Shown here: positions 21,866 through 32,100 of the stretch, piece after piece
How the letters are laid out: the number at the start of each line of letters is the position of its first letter
Position numbering within the stretch: the first letter of the stretch is position 1
NCBI GenBank assembly: GCA_030159075.1
Contig: BROG01000109.1
Coordinates: 852,001-916,000, forward strand
Source of the DNA: Atrina japonica
Taxonomy: Eukaryota; Mollusca; Bivalvia; Pterioida; Pinnidae
DNA: 64,000 nt
Direction of reading: 5' to 3'
The notes under the pieces: model-generated
Told to the model about the DNA's origin: nothing
Databases searched by the model: none
Seen by the model: only the letters and a program-made list of their open reading frames with translations
Position numbers and translations under genes: made by a program

Positions 21866-22098
21866 TTTGTGAGGGCCAAGTGGTTAGAGGATCGCGCTTT
21901 AAACCATGAAGTGTCATCACAGGTTTTAGCCCTGTTGGGACCTAATCTGATTTTGGGAGAAAATTTGCCAGTTTACTTGCTGAAGGTCGGTGGTCTCTTT
22001 CGGGGTTACCGGGTTCTCTCCTCCACCGTTAATAACTGGCCGCCACCATGTAACTGAAAATTTTTTAAAGTGTGGTGTAAAACACCATTTAAACAACA
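21866..22098 (+). mobile_element. tRNA-derived SINE family A, copy 1
   Basis: tRNA-like head (GGCCAAGTGGTTAGAGGATC, box B region degraded to GGTTTTAGCCC), body (AATTTGCCAGTTTACTTGC, GGGTTCTCTCCTCCACC) and tail (GCCACCATGTAACTGAAAA ... GTGTGGTGTAAAACA). The tail is shared with the LINE end at 52820-52890. Confidence 0.85.
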
Positions 22099-22976
22099 CG
22101 CACACACATGCAAGTTGGCACACACACATAATCACAGATACCGTGTTAACCATTAGTAGGTTCAGAAGACAATATTTCAATATGGTGAAAATTGGACATA
22201 CACGGACCGGACTCGAGAAGTGAGATCAGGAGTCTCAGATGTGTAATCATTTCCTGTTTACCGCCCACATCTTCCGTGAATCGACCGGTATAGACGATTC
22301 AACTATATCAAGCACGGCCATTGTTTATAAATGAGAAAACAATAAGGCAACCATGGATACCAAGTGCTAACAATAAGGATGCCACTTCAACAAAGAACGT
22401 GTTTATTGGACAAAGTAGAGTTGTCGTTTGTTATACTCCGATTCACATAACTTGATGGGGATGGAGTGACCTTTTGATCATCATACGGATGATTCTAATC
22501 ACTTTTCGGTTATGACAAGCTGCAAGGGGAAAACGTTTTTTCCTTACTAGACATTTTCTTATGTATGGTGACAAGTAGGACCGATTACTTTTGCCAGCGT
22601 TATTTCAATGATAAGTTTTATTACATAAGTTTTAGGAAAAGGGTTCACGGGACTCCACCCCGTTAGGTTAGATGAATTTTACTACAGTTGCAAACAATAA
22701 GGATGGTGACATATTCAATTTTTGACAATTTTGAATACCGTGTGTCAAGGGCGAATTTAGACAACCCGAAATAACATGTTGCAGTGCAGTACTCAGAAGT
22801 TAAAAGATAAAAAACGTTTTTGAAACTTGATAAAGGATTTAAACATATTCAAAGTTCAACATGATTTGATAAACATGTTATCTGTAAAGAGACAATCCAT
22901 GGACAAACTTACTTTACGACTATTATCAAATTTACAGTTATATAATTGTTGGTATTGTCTCGTCTCTCCGACATTA
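22099..22976. other. unannotated DNA with one short dispersed repeat
   Basis: Around 22455-22530 the sequence TGACCTTTTGATCATCATAC with GATTCTAATCACTTTTC recurs in inverted orientation near 50560-50610 and in part near 62080-62125, so it is a low-copy repeat. Nothing else seen. Confidence 0.45.
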
Positions 22977-23190
22977 AATTTACTGTAGATTCGGATTTTT
23001 TCGCCGGACTTTATTTTAGCGGCATACAGGTTGTAAATGTATTCGTGGGAATATTTTCGCGATTTCGAATAACCATTTCGTCATACTATAATCATACTTT
23101 ATTACGCGATAATTTTATTTTCGCGAGTGAAAACTTTTTTGCGAAATTACGCGTAAATAAAATTCTCGCGACAAAATCAGATTTACAGTA
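22977..23190. mobile_element. MITE with TTTCGCG-rich interior
   Basis: The ends TACTGTAGATTCGGATTT and AAATCAGATTTACAGTA are imperfect inverted repeats. The interior is rich in TTCGCG and TTTCGCGA motifs. Fragments with the same motifs occur near 23575-23635 and 23880-23915. No coding capacity. Confidence 0.7.
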
Positions 23191-23261
23191 TACATGCAAA
23201 TAGTAGTAAATAATGTCTCCTAATTTTTGTTACTTAAAATCATTCTGCAAATATTTATTTT

Positions 23262-23321
23262 CAAAATATTATCAACATAATACAAATGTTATAGTTTTGC
23301 AAAAAAGTTAAATTAAACAAA
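23262..23321 (-). repeat. 3' flank of hammerhead repeat family (copy i)
   Basis: The minus strand reads GTCTTGAGCATTTG followed by AAAACTATAAC and GTATTATGTTGATAATATTT, the sequence that follows the cleavage site in the other copies. The catalytic core is absent, and the copy begins within three bases of the expected cleavage position. Confidence 0.6.
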
Positions 23322-23984
23322 TGCTCAAGACAAATAAATGCAATAGACAATTTGACCTCTGAAATTTAAATGTTTGCAAACGACCACAGAAATCTGTGTA
23401 GTCTATGGTTCTGAATGACAAAAACAAGTAGGTTAATTGTTTTAGAAAATTAAATTGGTAGACGTATGCGACTTGAAACAGACACTATGTAAACAATGAA
23501 ATATACTGGTACATGTATAGGTATACTTATATAAATATTATAAAGAGTTTGTATATCCAGTATCGGCAAATACTGTTAATCATTATATTTCGCGAGAGTT
23601 TAAATTTAGCAGAAATTCGCGAATGAACTGTATGCAGTTCTAGTATCTGACGAATATATGAATTTTTGTTTGTGTCCATAAAGCTTTTGTCTTGGATATG
23701 TCTTTAATGTGTTGTCATGGAAGTGTTTCCGCTAAAATAATAAATATTCACAGCACTTTTATCAGCATTTCTTTTTTCTAGAATGTTCATTTAAATTTTG
23801 GCAAAGCAATACGTACTCTTTCAATCGACAAAACAGTTGGTCTACTTGAAACTCGTCAAATTTAAATATTTAACAGCTTTCTAATCGCGAATTCATGTAT
23901 TCGCAAATACACATGTATATCAAAACTGGTGAATATGTGAATAGTAGATAGTATAAAATATACAATATAAAATGAAATATTTCA
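23322..23984. other. unannotated AT-rich DNA
   Basis: No gene seen; it holds only small fragments of the TTCGCG MITE type. Confidence 0.45.
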
Positions 23985-24015
<31 letters not shown>

Positions 24016-24019
24016 CCAA

Positions 24020-24050
<31 letters not shown>
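23985..24050. repeat. A-rich tract
   Basis: Two long A runs split by CC, then AAAT repeats. It may be the poly(A) tail of a decayed retrocopy, but no source sequence is recognisable to its left. Confidence 0.8.
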
Positions 24051-24345
24051 CATCTAGATGGCAAGAATATTACTGTAACTGAGGATAACATTTTATTCGA
24101 ATTAGCAATATAAGCTTTATGTATTGTTCGAATCAATATGAGTTTAATGAATTGAAAATGCAACTGTTACAGATTTCAAGATTTACAGCAAACTTAGCCA
24201 TTGTAAAGACACAAAAATGCCTTGAGGATAAAACTTTTTTGACACTTTTATATAGACATACTCATATTGCTCCATATACATGCATTCGATTTTTTGTGTA
24301 TCACTGTACTCCCTCGCTCAGTATATATACATGTTTACAAGATTT

Positions 24346-24538
24346 GACAGTGAAAACCGAGGTCCCGTCTCATAGTAGGTGTCGGCACGTTAAAGAAACA
24401 TCACTGCTCAATGGTCGTTAGTGCCGAGCTGGGGCCAAAATTTGAAGCCCTTCACCGGCATTTGGTGACGTCTCCATATGTGTAAAAGATTCTTGAGTGG
24501 GAGCTTAAATAACAATACAACAACAACAACAACAAGAA
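24346..24538 (+). mobile_element. SINE family B, copy 1 (5'-truncated)
   Basis: It lacks the tRNA head. The body (AAAACCGAGGTCCCG, GTCGGCACGTTAAAG, GGTCGTTAGTGCCGAG, CACCGGCATTTGGTGACGTC) matches 47606-47852 and 58448-58730. It ends in AACAACAACAAC. Confidence 0.85.
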
Positions 24539-25857
24539 TTGACATGCATTTGAAATGATACTTTTTAACCAGGATATATTTACTTCCTACATAAATGTTA
24601 TTGATATGGAGGCTGCATGATGACATTGCCTCATTTCACCCTTTTCAGCCCTGCAGACCGCAATAGACTGTTCTAAAACAATAAAAAGACAATGTCACTC
24701 AGAAACTCTGGGGTCCAAGTGTTAGTATTGAATATATTATGCTGAAATATGTTTAGTGTCACAGACAGCAAGTAAAAATCTGTACATAACTGGTTTATAT
24801 CTGTGAGGATGGAAATCACTAATGTATTCACGCTTCCGCAAAAGATGAAAGTGTCATTGTAAGATGAAAGTGTCCGCAAAAGATGAAAGTGTCATTGTAA
24901 GAGGAAAGGGTCATTAGGGCAATTTGGGGGGGGGGGGGGGGGACTGTGATTTTTATGTTTTCAGAAACTTGTAGGTTTAAAAAATATATTATAAGAATGC
25001 GTACAGGCATGAGCAGTTCTTCTTGTTTCCAACACGTAAAAATCTACAAAACTGGAAATATTACGCTAGATGCAATTCCGTGTTTTCTCACATTTCATAG
25101 ATTATGTTGTAAGAACCCTTTTTCTCAGCCTCTGCCTCAAATACAAAGGCGAGACTGGGAAAGTGTCCGTGTAAAAATATATATTTCAAAATAGATATAT
25201 GTACATGAATGCCAGTGATAAACACATAAAGGAGTTATACATAGTAGTTGAAAAAGTCACCGTAGCAAAAGCATAAAAATTAAAAAATGAATATATGTAA
25301 ATTTTTAACGGTCATAATGTATTTTAATAAAAACGATTTATTCAATTATTACGGTCATGAGTTAGTTGATGTTATGTAAATTTAAGTATTATGATATTTG
25401 AAGTGTTTTCTTTCCATCAAAGTTATTTGTATGTAATGGGAGCCTACCGGATTACGTCCCTTTAATTTCAGACCGCTGCGCACAATTGGTGCTGCATGTA
25501 TTCGGTAGTTCCGGATTCTTGCTATAATAAAATCGACATACAAATCGTCTCCTGTGTCGATATGATAATTTTCCGTCCTTACTATCTGTAAAACTACCAT
25601 CAACTAAAATGTAAATTTACATTAGATAATTGTACTGTACATATAATCAAACGCAATGCCATGGAATGAGTAAATGGACTTCCACTGAGTATAAGAAAAT
25701 TCAGTTAGAAACGTTTTGAGAAATTTAGGATGAAGTTATCTTAGTAAATCATTGAAAATAACTGTTTTCCCATATTTTTGTGGTAAAGATGACACAAATT
25801 ACTGTAATCTGCATATTTGGACAATATATTTCATCTGATAAAATTTTATTTGCAGAG
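24539..25857. other. unannotated DNA with short tandem repeat and G run
   Basis: AAGATGAAAGTGTCATTGTA is repeated in tandem around 24841-24915, followed by a 15-base G run near 24928. No gene or other repeat recognised. Confidence 0.5.
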
Positions 25858-26160
25858 AACTGTTTTTTACATGGTTATTCGACTCGTAAACGGTAGTTCC
25901 CGGGTTTGAATCCCAGTGCCGGGTCATACCAAATACTTAAAAATGGTATCGGTTGTTCCTTGGCCAAACCCTCGGCATACGCAGTGAAAGTCACTGGTCT
26001 TTCGGATAAGACTTAAACCAAGGTCACGTGTCCCGGTAGGCGTGGCACGTAAAAGAACCATCACAGCATTCGATTCAGTCGATAGCAAAATTTGTGGCAG
26101 CTCATCTAAAACCAAATCTCCAAATACACGAAAAATTCTTGGCAGACGTAAAACAATGAA
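25858..26160 (+). mobile_element. SINE family C, copy 3
   Basis: Box B-like GGTTTGAATCCCAG, then GGTCATACCAAATACTT, GTGAAAGTCACTGGTCTTTC, ACGTAAAAGAACCATCACAG and CTCATCTAAAACCAAATC, ending in an ACAACAACA tail. The 5' part of the tRNA-like head is degraded. It lies downstream of the aquaporin stop codon. Confidence 0.7.
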
Positions 26161-26512
26161 ACAACAACAAAAATATTTTACATGCTCAACTACGAAAAGA
26201 TACTGACATTGACATGTATTTCAATCCATATCGTATAATTTCTGACACTCCTAGTGTTAATCCTGAAAATAAGGACCTTATCAAAGAGTACAGACATACT
26301 TTGAACTTTCTAAACTTCCCAAAAGTCAAAACATTTTCTCTCAGTATGCATGCTTTTGTTCGTCGAAACATTTTGCACCTAACTTGACGGCCATCTTGAA
26401 TTGATAAATTTCTGTCGTAGCTCCCAATATTTAAACTGCACAACCGGATATGTGTTCATAACCTAGCCTTACTGAAGTTACACAAAGTGTCTCTTTTGTT
26501 TTACATTTGACA

Positions 26513-26740
26513 TTATGCAGACTCTGGACGTTTGTTATCGGCATTCAAAGCAGTGATATTATCGTCAATTTCCTCTTCAATGATCTTAATTTTAGCCTTC
26601 TTTGGCGGGAAATTTTCGTTGTCATACTCGCTGGATAAAAGGAAACCTCTAGCTTTGTCGAGTGACGCATTTACGGCAAAAGCGTTGTCATAAGCTAGTC
26701 CAGCGAGGATTCCTCCAAGCAAGGGTCCAAGCCAGTATAC
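26513..26740 (-). CDS. aquaporin, exon 3 (C-terminal)
   Basis: After the acceptor ATTATCAG, 75 codons and TAA in phase 0. It opens with VYWLGPLLGGILAGLAYD, the sixth membrane segment of an aquaporin. A hydrophilic cytoplasmic tail of about 55 residues follows, with a basic patch (PPKKAKIK) and an acidic patch (EEEIDDN). The tail is longer than needed for the pore and is the likely place for regulation or anchoring, which is inference. It joins to exon 2 (27181-27101) across an intron of 360 bases. Confidence 0.92.
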   Translation of the reverse strand, partial: VYWLGPLLGGILAGLAYDNAFAVNASLDKARGFLLSSEYDNENFPPKKAKIKIIEEEIDDNITALNADNKRPESA

Positions 26741-26885
26741 CTGATAATATTTCAAAAAAGTCTGTTCACCAAAACATTTTATAAGGTGTATCTATTATAA
26801 GCATAATACCAAAACTACAGATATTATTTGCAAATATCATTAACAAAACCAGAGTTATAGTTTTACAAAAGAGGTCAAAACAAAT

Positions 26886-26929
26886 GCTCAAAACGATCGT
26901 TTCTGTCAATAAGACTTCATCAGTATCAG
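26886..26929 (-). ncRNA. hammerhead ribozyme remnant (copy f)
   Basis: The minus strand keeps CTGATGA, AGTCTTATTGACA, GAAA and the ACGATCGT stem III. The base before the cleavage site is T, not C, and the 5' strand of stem I no longer pairs with TTGAGC. It lies in aquaporin intron 2, sense to the transcript, and is probably inactive. Confidence 0.65.
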
Positions 26930-27100
26930 ATATAAATTAATATTTCCGAGCAAAAAAAATACTCAAATCGATCTGACAAAAGATATCATCAATTTGGCTC
27001 AAACTTAAAATGAATGAAGAGTTCCGAAACAGAAAGCAACATTTCAAACTAATAGATCAATATTAATTAACGAGTTCACAATAAAATAGATAAAACAAAC

Positions 27101-27181
27101 CCAATGATCCTCCCACTCTGACATGACAACGGCCGGTCCAAAACTCCTGGCAGTGTTCATGCTGGCTCCTGTGTATTGCAA
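27101..27181 (-). CDS. aquaporin, exon 2 (second pore loop)
   Basis: An 81-bp exon in phase 0 between the acceptor TTATATTTCAG and donor GTTTGT. It encodes the second half-helix of the pore, [17 protein letters not shown]. The normal NPA box is Asn-Thr-Ala here (residues 207-209 of the spliced protein). Arg-210 of the selectivity filter is present, and Ala-204 stands where AQP1 has its mercury-sensitive Cys, as in AQP4. The exon ends EWEDHW and joins to VYW of exon 3, the junction expected from AQP4-type proteins. Confidence 0.93.
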
Positions 27182-28080
27182 CTGAAATATAAAGAAACTC
27201 AAATAATCTTGACATTTATCGCTAAAATCACAGAAACAAGCATTCAGTCTATATTGATGAATCACTTCATGTCTATCACCTCTGAAACTATTATTTAGTG
27301 AATGATTAACAATAACAATACTTTAACTTTAGCCCCCCTTTCCGGTTTCACCAGTTTAAGACAGTAGACTTATATTCTATATTGCAGTATAATTGTCCAT
27401 TCAAAACGACGAACGTATAATTGAAAAAAAAAATGTTGACAATGTCAAACACCATTTCAGCAAATTCAAGAAAAATTCTCTTTAAACCAACGAATCAAAT
27501 TTTCATTTTTCATATTCTCAAAACATATATTTGTTCGTCCCTATTGCAGAGGCTGTATAAGTTTAGACGAAGAATTTAGAGAAGTTAAGAATGTTTAATA
27601 TTGATCGACTTCCTGTCGAGTCTGCGCCCTGCATGCGTGTAATTTAGAAAGCAACATTGGTATGTTACACTTAAAGTCATTTGTTTTGTTCGTCTGACCT
27701 GATTGAAGACTTTTGGATGACATAACATTTACTTTGTGGTTAAGATAAAGGTTCTCATTTGACTCTACCTACATGTTGAATGAAACGTAAGTGATCTGTC
27801 CTTACGCAGTGTAAATAAACGGGTCAAAATTGTTGTATACGTTTGTGATAAATCGAGAGAAAAAAACTGTTTCGTAATTTTGCCGACCTTTAGGACTTTG
27901 TAACAATTCTATATCACGATTGTAAGACATCACTGGGATACGATGTTGTGTTTTATTCGCAATATATCGAGTCCCAAATCAGTGAATTGGTTGTGTTAGA
28001 TTTGGTTGATAACACGACCATTCGGTCACACATGCTCTAAAAACTTTTAATAATGAATGTTTTGAAATTTCTGATATTGC
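27182..28080. other. start of the aquaporin intron 1 interval, unannotated part
   Basis: Aquaporin intron 1 spans 27182-35955 (8.8 kb). This part shows no repeat that I can match elsewhere in the window. Confidence 0.6.
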
Positions 28081-28089
28081 TATTTTTGT

Positions 28090-28130
28090 CCTAAAGATTT
28101 ATACTTTGGTATTTGAAATTTTATATTCTA
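28090..28130 (+). mobile_element. Penelope-like element extreme 3' end, copy 3
   Basis: Only CCTAAAGATTTATACTTTGG and TATTTGAAATTTTATATTC of the shared 3' end remain. Confidence 0.6.
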
Positions 28131-28689
28131 ACATCTTTGCTTAATATTAGTATACATTACAGCCGAATTCACATCTGCACAGTGCAACACAATTTATTGT
28201 CACAGGAATCTATCAAATGGACAACATATCCTACACGTGGGGACTTTTATTATACAATTTCTATTTCAGGGTCTGTCTAATGGAATTACACGCGATTGAT
28301 GTATGTATAATAAATTCCCGGTAGACATCGATAATTTCTGGCGGGGAAAAGTAATTAATTTACAAATACAATTTGTATCATGCACATCATGTGTTTTTAT
28401 GCCACGTACCTCTGGACATTATTTGGTTATATCGAAATTCCGATAAAATTCCAAAAATGTCTTTTGAAGGTAAACAAAGCAATGGATTTATTGCAAGAAT
28501 ATCCGGACAGTAAAACTGCATTGATATTTAATATGTGTAAATCATTGTAGTAGTACAGATAATGAATAGTCCTAGATAAGCCTTGACCATTCCATAGGGA
28601 CATGTGCTAAAACAACACAGAAATTGTGAAACACGAGCCATTGAAGTTGACAAAGCGATCTCAGAATTGAATTTGGTGTCGACGTTTCC

Positions 28690-28891
28690 TTGATATAAAA
28701 ATCTCATAAACCAAAAGTCTAAATCTTCAGGATGTCCAAGAGACAACACAGACCTCTGGAAACCAAGATGTGGGATCAGATAACATGGAGGAGTTGATCG
28801 ATATCACCCGCCGCGAGTCCACAGTCAAATTCAAATGAAATAAGTGAGGAAACAGTCCGCGTAATAGCCGGTACAGACGACTCAACAACGT
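28690..28891 (-). mobile_element. Penelope-like element 3' end, copy 4
   Basis: In minus orientation: GACTGTGGACTCGCGGCGGG, the CCTCCATGTTATCTGATCCC variant of the common segment, CCAGAGGTCTGTG and the terminal ATCTTCAGG complement. Coding sequence is absent. Confidence 0.75.
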
Positions 28892-29002
28892 TACCAAATA
28901 GGTGATCCGATATTGAGTTAGGTAAAACATAGTACATGTAATTGCAAACAATGACATAATGATACTCTATACTGATTGTGACGATTTAGTCCTCGCTTAT
29001 TT

Positions 29003-29160
29003 TTATTTCAATTTGACTGTAGACTGACAATGGGTGTAACTAGTCGACATGGAAGGCTTACTCCTTCATGACACCTGATTCAACCTCTGGATTTTCTGTA
29101 GGTCCTTAGTAGTCCACCATATTTGTTTATTGTCCCTTAAACCTCCTGACGATTTACCCT
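29003..29160 (+). mobile_element. Penelope-like element 3' end, copy 5
   Basis: ATTTGACTGTAGACTGACAA, GGGTGTAACTAGTCGACATG, GCTTACTCCTTCATGACACC, then a diverged end at GATTTACC. It is the inverted neighbour of copy 4, about 110 bp away. Confidence 0.7.
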
Positions 29161-29970
29161 TTCACCCCTAAGTATTTAGATCGTATACTCTTTTCTATTG
29201 CTTAGAGCCGTCTATTATGGCCTGTAGGGTATGGTTTAAAGGTTAATACATTTTGTACTTTGGAATATGTTATTTTACATCAGAAAGGTTTTATGTTGCG
29301 AGTATAAATATACATGTATGTGCAAGCTGTATTAAATGAAAAGTGAAAAATAAAAAGCTGTTACCAAGAATTTAATAGCCAGACGAATACAGAAAAGGCC
29401 TATCGTAACCCTCTGTTCGTCGTTTATACATAACCCAATTTTAAGAATTACCGGGCAATCGTACACTTTTTTGCGAAAAATCCAGAGGTGTGTCAGGTGT
29501 CACGGAAGAGAATGTATTCTTACCGACCAATCCCAGTCATCGAACCAAAGTAAGGAAATAAACTCGTAGTCACAATCGGAACGGACGATTCAACACTACT
29601 ATTGAAAAAGCAATACATGTATTTGGAATAGCTAAACACGGTAACTTTAGTAAAATATTGATGGTTGTGATGATGATTATATGGGGGAAAGTATGGTAAT
29701 TATGTCATTATTCTAACTTGTTGACGTTCGTTTTGTATTGCTACGAGAGATTACGACAACAACAGAAACTATTTGCCTCAAGTTCATAAAAATATCCAAA
29801 CAACCCTCGAACGCTTTAAAATTCCACTCGTTTCTGTGTCGATAAAAGCTGTACAAATATCGTTTATTTCTATATTAGTAATAAACCTGATATAAAGTGT
29901 TACAGATTTAAACTCGAAATGTTGTGCATTTGTTACTTTCAATGGAGGGGTGTGTGTCTCATTGTTCACA
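29161..29970. other. aquaporin intron 1, unannotated part
   Basis: No gene seen. A short stretch near 29155-29250 (TTTCACCCCTAAGTATTTAG) may be a diverged relative of mini-MITE M1 or of the similar sequence near 35100-35190. Confidence 0.4.
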
Positions 29971-29974
29971 TTTA

Positions 29975-30185
29975 TACAAATATTATAAACATAATAACAA
30001 AGTTATAATGCTCAAGACGATATCGTTTCTGTCAATTAGACTTCATCAGTTGAGCTCCAATTTGAAAAGTATGTGTATTTTCTAAATAAGTGGTATCATA
30101 CAAGGCCAAATAATATCTCTAAAAGTATAGCCGAAATCCGTCTAAGAGTAACCACTGTAAAAAAAATGACTATCTTAGCTTCACA
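29975..30185 (-). repeat. hammerhead-bearing (retrozyme-like) repeat unit, copy e
   Basis: On the minus strand the unit runs from CTAAGATAGTCATTTTTTTT and CTCTTAGACGGATTTCGGC through the hammerhead at 30010-30055 to AACTTTGTTATTATGTTTAT. The same order of blocks is seen in the plus-strand array at 33105-33480, so this is a dispersed copy of that repeat. Confidence 0.8.
30010..30055 (-). ncRNA. type I hammerhead ribozyme, best-preserved copy (e)
   Basis: Read on the minus strand: stem I 5' strand GCTCAA, core CTGATGA, stem II GTC-TAATT-GAC, core GAAA, stem III ACGA-TA-TCGT, cleavage after C of GTC, and stem I 3' strand TTGAGC. Stem I pairs perfectly over six bases, stem III over four, and every core base of the hammerhead consensus is present. 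The one departure is an A facing A at the base of stem II. It lies within aquaporin intron 1 in the sense direction of that transcript, so it would be transcribed with the pre-mRNA. Activity is inferred from structure. Confidence 0.85.
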
Positions 30186-30710
30186 ATCATATAAATAATT
30201 TAGGCAATCGTTCTGTGTATGTACTATCGATACAGCACATTATTTCTTCATATAAGTACAAATGCTTTCTTCAATACAACTGTGTCATATGTATTACACA
30301 GTATTAGTTTTAGTCGAACTAAACGTACTCGTGCACCTACGCAAAACTTATCTTCGACCTATATATACACATCGCTTGTTCAGCATCTTACTGCATGGGG
30401 GTCACAAGACTGTATGCTCATGGGTACGATAAACTAGATAGATTAAGATTAGAACTATCAACTTTTATCGTAAACCAGATTACCTAGTTACATTTTTGTA
30501 ACAGGACTGATGTGATATAGGTTTCATATTTCTTAGGACATTAATGAATTTGAATGTTTTAAATAGTGTTTTTACCCCAAAATTTTCAGTTATGTGGTGG
30601 CGACCAGTTTTAATTGTTATGCAGAGCACTCGGTTACAATGTGCCCGGGAAGAGACCATCGACCATCCGCAAGTAAAGTGGCAAACGTTTTTTTTTTTTA
30701 CAAAATCATC
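30186..30710. other. aquaporin intron 1, unannotated part
   Basis: No gene or repeat recognised. Confidence 0.45.
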
Positions 30711-30805
30711 TTAGGTTCCAGCAGGGCTCGAACCTGCGCTGACAGGAAGTGGACGACTCCATGGCTCAAAGCACGATGCCCACTTGGACACGGATGCCCC
30801 GTGGT
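30711..30805 (-). mobile_element. SINE family A, head only (copy 7)
   Basis: On the minus strand: GGGGCATCCGTGTCCAAGTG, CATGGAGTCGTCCACTTCC, GTCAGCGCAGGTTCGAGCCC. It is the tRNA-like head of family A, truncated after TGGAACCTAA. Confidence 0.8.
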
Positions 30806-30830
30806 ATGATTGAAGAAACATAATGTACGT

Positions 30831-30894
30831 GTACCCGATGACGTAAAGATGTCGTTGTTAGTGTTGTATTGTAGGTATCTGATGACGTACAGAT
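30831..30894 (+). repeat. 44-bp minisatellite units left of the RT fragment
   Basis: Two imperfect units (GTACCCGATGACGTAAAGAT ... and GTAGGTATCTGATGACGTAC ...) of the same sequence that forms the large array at 31645-32100 to the right. The second unit runs directly into the reverse-transcriptase frame. Confidence 0.75.
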
Positions 30895-31535
30895 TTGTAA
30901 TGTTCCGAGACGTGGTCTTTCAACAAACTGTCGGCAATCCTATGGGAACCAATTATGCCCCTTTATTGGCCGACCTGTTCCTTTATTCATATGAAGCAGA
31001 CTTCATTCAGAAACTGCTGAATCAAAAGAAGAAAAAGTTAGCGGTGTCCTTTAATTTGATATTTAGATATATCGACGACGTTTTGTTAATTAATAATGAC
31101 AATTTTCATACATATGTCAATGCGATATATCCCAACGAACTAGAAATTAAAGATACAACAGAATCAAGCACACACGCTTCATACTTAGACATTTTACTTA
31201 ATATAGACACAGACGGGAAATTGGCAGCTAAGCTATACGACAAACGCGACGATTTCGGCTTTCCCATCGTAAATTTGAGTAGTAATATCCCCCAGTCACC
31301 CGCATATGGAGTTTATATTTCACAAATGATCCGATATGCCAGAGTGTACAACATTTGAAGATTTCATATACAGAGGTAAACTACTCACTGACAAATTATT
31401 GACACAGGGGTATCGAAAACCGCGTTCAAAGTCAACGTTCCGCAAATTTTACGGTCGGTATAATAGTCTTGATTGCGATTACTCTGTTTCACTAAGTGAA
31501 ATGTTGAGTTGTCTTTTCGTTGGCGGTTGTTGAGA
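30873..31535 (+). pseudogene. Penelope-like reverse transcriptase fragment (frameshifted)
   Basis: The frame 30810-31358 encodes the palm and following part of a reverse transcriptase. It has the primer-grip-side motif VGNPMGTNYAPLLADLFLY, the catalytic FRYIDDVL with two adjacent aspartates, then SYLDILLNIDTDGKL and LYDKRDDFGFPIVN. These match the YLD...LY.K order typical of Penelope-like elements. After YARV a frameshift near 31350 moves the reading to the frame starting 31336 (TFEDFIYRGKLLTDKLLTQG, then STFRKFYGRY), ending at a stop near 31533. The N-terminal part and any GIY-YIG endonuclease domain are missing, so the copy is dead. Penelope-like is my best assignment; another non-LTR-related RT group is possible. 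Confidence 0.78.
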
Positions 31536-31644
31536 TTTCTGTACCAATTGTGACGAGGATTCACTCTTCACGTATTTCATTGGACTTGACTGTGGACTCA
31601 CGGCGGGTGTGACCGGTCGACAGGGGATGCTTACTTCTCCATGT
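31536..31644 (+). mobile_element. Penelope-like 3' segment after the RT fragment, copy 6
   Basis: GATTTCTGTACCAATTGTGA, GTGGACTCACGGCGGGTGTG and ACCGGTCGACAGGGGATGC continue the element after the RT frame. The segment is cut at CTCCATG by the minisatellite. This copy ties the shared non-coding 3' segment of the family to the RT. Confidence 0.85.
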
Positions 31645-32100
31645 TATATTGTAGGTATCCGATGACGTAGAGATGTCTTTGTTAGTGCTGTATTGTAGGT
31701 ATCCGATGACATAGAGATGTCTTTGTTAGTGCTGCATTGTAGGTATCCGATGACATAGAGATGTCTTTGTTAGTGCTGTATTGTAGGTATCCGATGACAC
31801 AGAGATGTCTTTGTTAGTGCTGTATTGTAGGTATCCGATGACGTAGAGATGTCTTTGTTAGTGCTGTATTGTAGGTATCCGATGACGCAGAGATGTCTTT
31901 GTTAGTGCTGTATTGTAGGTATCCGATGACGTAGAGATGTCTTTGTTAGTGCTGTATTGTAGGTATCCGATGACATAGAGATGTCTTTGTTAGTGCTGTA
32001 TTGTAGGTATCCGATGACGTAGAGATGTCTTTGTTAGTGCTGTATTGTAGGTATCCGATGACGCAGAGATGTCTTTGTTAGTGTTGTATTGTAGGTATCT
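31645..32100. repeat. 44-bp minisatellite array
   Basis: About ten nearly identical copies of a 44-bp unit (GTAGGTATCCGATGACGTAG, AGATGTCTTTGTTAGTGCTG, TATT). Variation is confined mostly to the base after GATGAC (GTAG, ATAG, GCAG, ACAG). Two related units sit on the other side of the RT fragment. Confidence 0.97.

Noticed and set aside
31645..32100. Regular repeats resembling a CRISPR array
   Set aside because: The units are contiguous with no unique spacers, and the window is clearly animal DNA.
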